Program-made: the position numbers and the translations under genes
In this document: in pieces, positions 61,566-64,000 of the stretch
Layout of the letters: each line of letters begins with the position of its first letter
Numbering within the stretch: the stretch's first letter is position 1
From: Gillisella terrae
GTDB taxonomy: Bacteria; Pseudomonadota; Alphaproteobacteria; Rhizobiales; Rhizobiaceae
Direction: 5' to 3'
Length of the DNA stretch: 64,000 bases
Assembly: GCF_004801395.1 (NCBI RefSeq)
Contig: NZ_SSOA01000002.1
Coordinates: 124,001-188,000, forward strand
The notes under the pieces: model-generated
Database searches by the model: none
Seen by the model: only the letters and a program-made list of their open reading frames with translations
What the model was told of the DNA's origin: nothing

Positions 61566-62996
61566 TTAGTAAATCGCAGCACCGCTGCCCCATGGGCCGT
61601 GGTGATATTCCTTGCCATCCACACGATCAAAGCCATGCGCGCCAAAGAAATCACGCTGCGCCTGAATGAGGTTGGCTGTGCCACGACCACGGCGGTAGCT
61701 GTCGAAATAGGACAGCGCCGAGGACAGGGCCGGAACTGGCAGGCCGGAAAGTGCCGCATAAGAGACCACGCGACGCAATGCACCGTCGGTTTCCTTGACC
61801 ATCTGCGCGAAGGCAGGCGTGATCAACAGGTTGGCCACATCCGGCTCCTTGGTGAAGGCCGAGGTGATTTCATCGAGGAACTGCGAGCGGATAATGCAGC
61901 CTTCACGCCAGATTTTGGCAATGGTTGGCATGGGCAAGGACCAGTTAAATTCTCTGGAGGCTTCCGCCATCACTGCAAAGCCCTGCGCATAGGCGGCAAT
62001 TTTGGCAGCCAGCAAAGCGCTTTCAAGATCTGCCAGGAAGGCCATGCCATCGTGTGGCTTATCAGCAGGCTTTGGCAGGCCAAAAATGCCTTCCGCAGCC
62101 ACACGCTCTTTCTTTTGCGATGACAACACGCGCCCCGCAACGGCAGCTTCAATGCCGGTTGCGGCCACGCCCATGTTCTGCGCCTCGATCACCGACCATT
62201 TGCCGGTGCCCTTCTGGCCAGCAGCATCGACAATCATGTCCACCATCGGGTTGCCGGTAATCGGGTCCGTCGCCTTCAGGACTTTTTCGGTGATTTCAAT
62301 CAGGTAAGAGTTCAAACGACCCTTGTTCCATTCGCCAAACACACCGCCGATTTCGCTGGCAGACATGCCAAGGCCGTCACGCAGAATGCCGTAAATCTCG
62401 GCAATCATCTGCATGTCAGCATATTCAATGCCGTTGTGAATGGTTTTGACGAAATGGCCTGCACCGTCCGTGCCGAGCCAAGCCACGCAAGGCTCACCCT
62501 TGAATTTGGCAGAGATCGACGTCAGCACGGGCTCGACGCGCTTCCAGCTTTCTTCCAGACCACCAACCATGATGGAAGGTCCGTGGCGCGCACCCTCTTC
62601 GCCGCCCGAAACACCCATGCCGATAAAGGTCAGGCCGGAATCCTTCAAGGCGTCGAAGCGCCGGATGGTATCGCGGAAATTGGCATTGCCAGCATCAATC
62701 ATGATGTCATTGGCTTCAAGATAAGGCTTGAGCAATTCCATCTGCTGATCCACAGCGTCACCAGCCTTGATCATGATGATGATCGGGCGCGGCGGGCGAA
62801 TGGCGGCAACAAATTCTTCAATTGTGTCGCAACCAATGATGTTGCTGGCCAGATCACCCGCCTCTGCCAAAAACTCGTGGGTGCGGGCGGGGGTGCGGTT
62901 AAACACCGCAATGCGATTGCCCTTCTCGGCAATGTTCAGCGCGAGGTTTGACCCCATCACGCCAAGGCCGATCAATCCGATTTCCGCCTGTTGCAT
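61566..62996 (-). CDS. gnd: 6-phosphogluconate dehydrogenase, decarboxylating
   Basis: Oxidises 6-phosphogluconate to ribulose-5-phosphate with NADP+ in the pentose phosphate pathway. The 476 residues are close to the usual long form (about 470). It has the Rossmann start IGLIGLGVMGSNLALNIAEKG, the substrate region MGVSGGEEGARHGPSIMVGG with the catalytic Lys later in HFVKTIHNGIEYADMQ, and GQKGTGKWS. The ATG at 62996 has GGAG seven bases upstream, and an ATG six codons earlier is less likely. Its product feeds Rpe (33.1 kb). Confidence 0.95.
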   Translation of the reverse strand: MQQAEIGLIGLGVMGSNLALNIAEKGNRIAVFNRTPARTHEFLAEAGDLASNIIGCDTIEEFVAAIRPPRPIIIMIKAGDAVDQQMELLKPYLEANDIMIDAGNANFRDTIRRFDALKDSGLTFIGMGVSGGEEGARHGPSIMVGGLEESWKRVEPVLTSISAKFKGEPCVAWLGTDGAGHFVKTIHNGIEYADMQMIAEIYGILRDGLGMSASEIGGVFGEWNKGRLNSYLIEITEKVLKATDPITGNPMVDMIVDAAGQKGTGKWSVIEAQNMGVAATGIEAAVAGRVLSSQKKERVAAEGIFGLPKPADKPHDGMAFLADLESALLAAKIAAYAQGFAVMAEASREFNWSLPMPTIAKIWREGCIIRSQFLDEITSAFTKEPDVANLLITPAFAQMVKETDGALRRVVSYAALSGLPVPALSSALSYFDSYRRGRGTANLIQAQRDFFGAHGFDRVDGKEYHHGPWGSGAAIY

Positions 62997-63019
62997 GTGA
63001 ATGCTCCAATTCATCTACC

Positions 63020-63050
63020 AAAAATCAAGGAGGCTGTTTTGGCACTCCTT
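63020..63050 (-). terminator. Weak terminator candidate after ccoS
   Basis: A six-pair stem, AAGGAG (63027-63032) with CTCCTT (63045-63050), followed on the minus strand by a short T run. It is marginal. Confidence 0.35.
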
Positions 63051-63078
63051 TGGTCATCCGGCAAGGCGAAAGGCAACG

Positions 63079-63234
63079 TCAGGCGTCAGGTTTGTCGTCA
63101 TCTTGTGCAATCACCCGCCAGGCTGCACCATCCATATCGTCATATTGCCCGGATTTAAGCGACCAGAGAAAAGCCGCCAGGCCGATACCGCCCATAAACA
63201 GGGCGATAGGAATGAGATAGATCAGCATATTCAT
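63079..63234 (-). CDS. ccoS: cbb3-type cytochrome oxidase assembly protein CcoS
   Basis: A 51-residue membrane protein that helps insert cofactors into the high-affinity cbb3 oxidase. It reads MNMLIYLIPIALFMGGIG in one transmembrane helix, then AAFLWSLKSGQYDDMDG, the CcoS hallmark, then a short acidic tail. The ATG overlaps the stop of ccoI as ATGA (63231-63234), so the two are translationally coupled. The order ccoI-ccoS is standard in fixGHIS clusters. Confidence 0.93.
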   Translation of the reverse strand: MNMLIYLIPIALFMGGIGLAAFLWSLKSGQYDDMDGAAWRVIAQDDDKPDA

Positions 63235-64000
63235 AGGGCAAGGTCACTTTTTTGAGAGAATGCACCGTTACTGCCACCCAGCCGGTTCAGCCGCAGCGCA
63301 TTGACCACCACCAGCATGGACGAGGTGGACATGGCCACTGCCGCAATCAAGGGTGACGCATAGCCCAAAAGCGCGATCGGCACTGCCAGAATATTATATC
63401 CGATTGCCAGAATAAAGTTTTCGCGGATCAACCGCCCTGCCCGGCGCGACACATCAAGTGCGAAGGAAACGGCATCCAGACTGTCGCGCAAAAACACAAA
63501 ATCGGCGGCCTGACGGCCCACATCCGAGGCTGTGGCCGGTGCCATGGACACATAGGCCGCCGTCAGTGCAGGCGCATCATTAATGCCATCACCCACCATC
63601 AGCAAATGCTGGCCTCTGGCGTCAACGACCTTGCAAAACTCCACCTTCTCCGCAGGTTTAAGTCCTGCATGATACTCCGCAATACCAAGCGTGCTTGCCA
63701 AAGCCGCGACAACCGAGAGCCGATCTCCCGACAGGATTGCCATGCTCAATCCTTCGGCTTTGAGCTTTGCAACAGTTTGCTCCACACCGGGGCGCAAACT
63801 GTCCTCAAACAGGAAGCTGGCGAGTTCATTGCCGTTGAGAGACAAGACGACCTCTGATGCCTGCGCGTTTGTTGCGCCGTCGCCGTCCTGCGCCACGGCA
63901 AAGATGCGATTGCCAAGACGATACCGGCCTTGTGCAGTTTCCGCCTCTACACCACAGCCCGGAAGCTCCTGCACCGCATCAAAATGCCGAGGCGCGCCCG
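63231..64000 (-). CDS. ccoI: cbb3 oxidase-associated copper-transporting P-type ATPase, C-terminal part (start outside window)
   Basis: The C-terminal part of FixI/CcoI, the P1B-type ATPase that supplies copper to cbb3 oxidase. The frame runs off the right edge. Visible are the end of the nucleotide-binding domain (LPGCGVEAETAQGRYRLGN), FEDSLRPGVEQTVAKLKAEGLSMAILSGD, the hinge MVGDGINDAPAL, and two C-terminal membrane helices with AVAMSTSSMLVVVNALRL. The phosphorylation motif and metal-binding domain would lie beyond the window. It overlaps ccoS by four bases. Confidence 0.93.
   Translation of the reverse strand, partial: GAPRHFDAVQELPGCGVEAETAQGRYRLGNRIFAVAQDGDGATNAQASEVVLSLNGNELASFLFEDSLRPGVEQTVAKLKAEGLSMAILSGDRLSVVAALASTLGIAEYHAGLKPAEKVEFCKVVDARGQHLLMVGDGINDAPALTAAYVSMAPATASDVGRQAADFVFLRDSLDAVSFALDVSRRAGRLIRENFILAIGYNILAVPIALLGYASPLIAAVAMSTSSMLVVVNALRLNRLGGSNGAFSQKSDLAL

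Noticed and set aside
1..64000. CRISPR arrays, tRNA or rRNA genes, insertion sequences, prophage
   Set aside because: No direct-repeat array, no cloverleaf-like sequence and no transposase or phage motif was noticed; a tRNA scan would be needed to exclude a small RNA gene.

Overview
The window reads as a chromosomal segment of an alphaproteobacterium of the order Hyphomicrobiales (Rhizobiales), close to the Rhizobiaceae/Brucellaceae. This rests on gene order and families: a suf operon in the rhizobial order sufS2-B-C-D-S1-sufT-like-sufA, trpD-trpC-moaC-moeA, tandem ccoI/fixI-ccoS, and rhizobial-type ProXWV, MsrPQ and CyaC-like modules. Most of it is densely packed core metabolism. No rRNA, tRNA, CRISPR array, prophage or insertion sequence was seen.

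Layout. 1-6.1 kb: end of citrate synthase, a periplasmic PpiD-like chaperone, then a tightly overlapping trpD-trpC-moaC-moeA operon. 6.1-8.6 kb: a PAP2 phosphatase whose ribosome site and start codon lie inside a 14-bp hairpin, and convergent cobQ. 8.7-12.0 kb: glycine betaine/choline-type ABC importer proX-proW-proV. 12.0-18.1 kb: a glycosyltransferase island with two tandem GT2-like proteins divergent from two SPINDLY/OGT-like (GT41) proteins that flank an unrecognised 115-residue protein; a third GT41 paralogue lies at 42.2-44.1 kb. 18.1-19.8 kb: a secreted NAGPA-type protein and a LysE exporter. 19.8-26.8 kb: the suf iron-sulfur assembly operon, with iron-operator-like inverted repeats upstream and two matching short hairpins in front of sufB and sufA. 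27-36 kb: alpha/beta hydrolase, DEAD-box helicase, NUDIX, TfoX-like, flavin reductase, orphan periplasmic binding protein, SDR, rpe, DUF2259, purB.

36-47.5 kb: DUF4105 membrane protein; a VOC protein behind a SoxR/MerR-type promoter; ilvD; msrP-msrQ; a second VOC gene in an atypical stretch; the third GT41; and a two-gene operon joining a CyaC-like haem/[2Fe-2S] membrane protein, without its cyclase, to a large MscS-family channel. 47.6-60.6 kb: a hemicellulose-oligosaccharide locus (GH43, aldo-keto reductase, Gfo/Idh, TIM-barrel isomerase, GH2 beta-mannosidase, UgpC-type ATPase, two permeases, binding protein) divergent from a LacI-family regulator, with two near-identical operator-like palindromes beside the two start regions. 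60.6-64 kb: an MBL hydrolase, gnd, ccoS and the end of ccoI/fixI.

The least ordinary parts are the GT41/GT2 glycosylation island, the redox-sensor/MscS pair, and several sequence-level regulatory devices: the PAP2 start hairpin, the SoxR-like promoter, the paired LacI operators, the covarying suf hairpins and a three-copy palindromic repeat. All product names come from reading motifs by eye; no database search was run.
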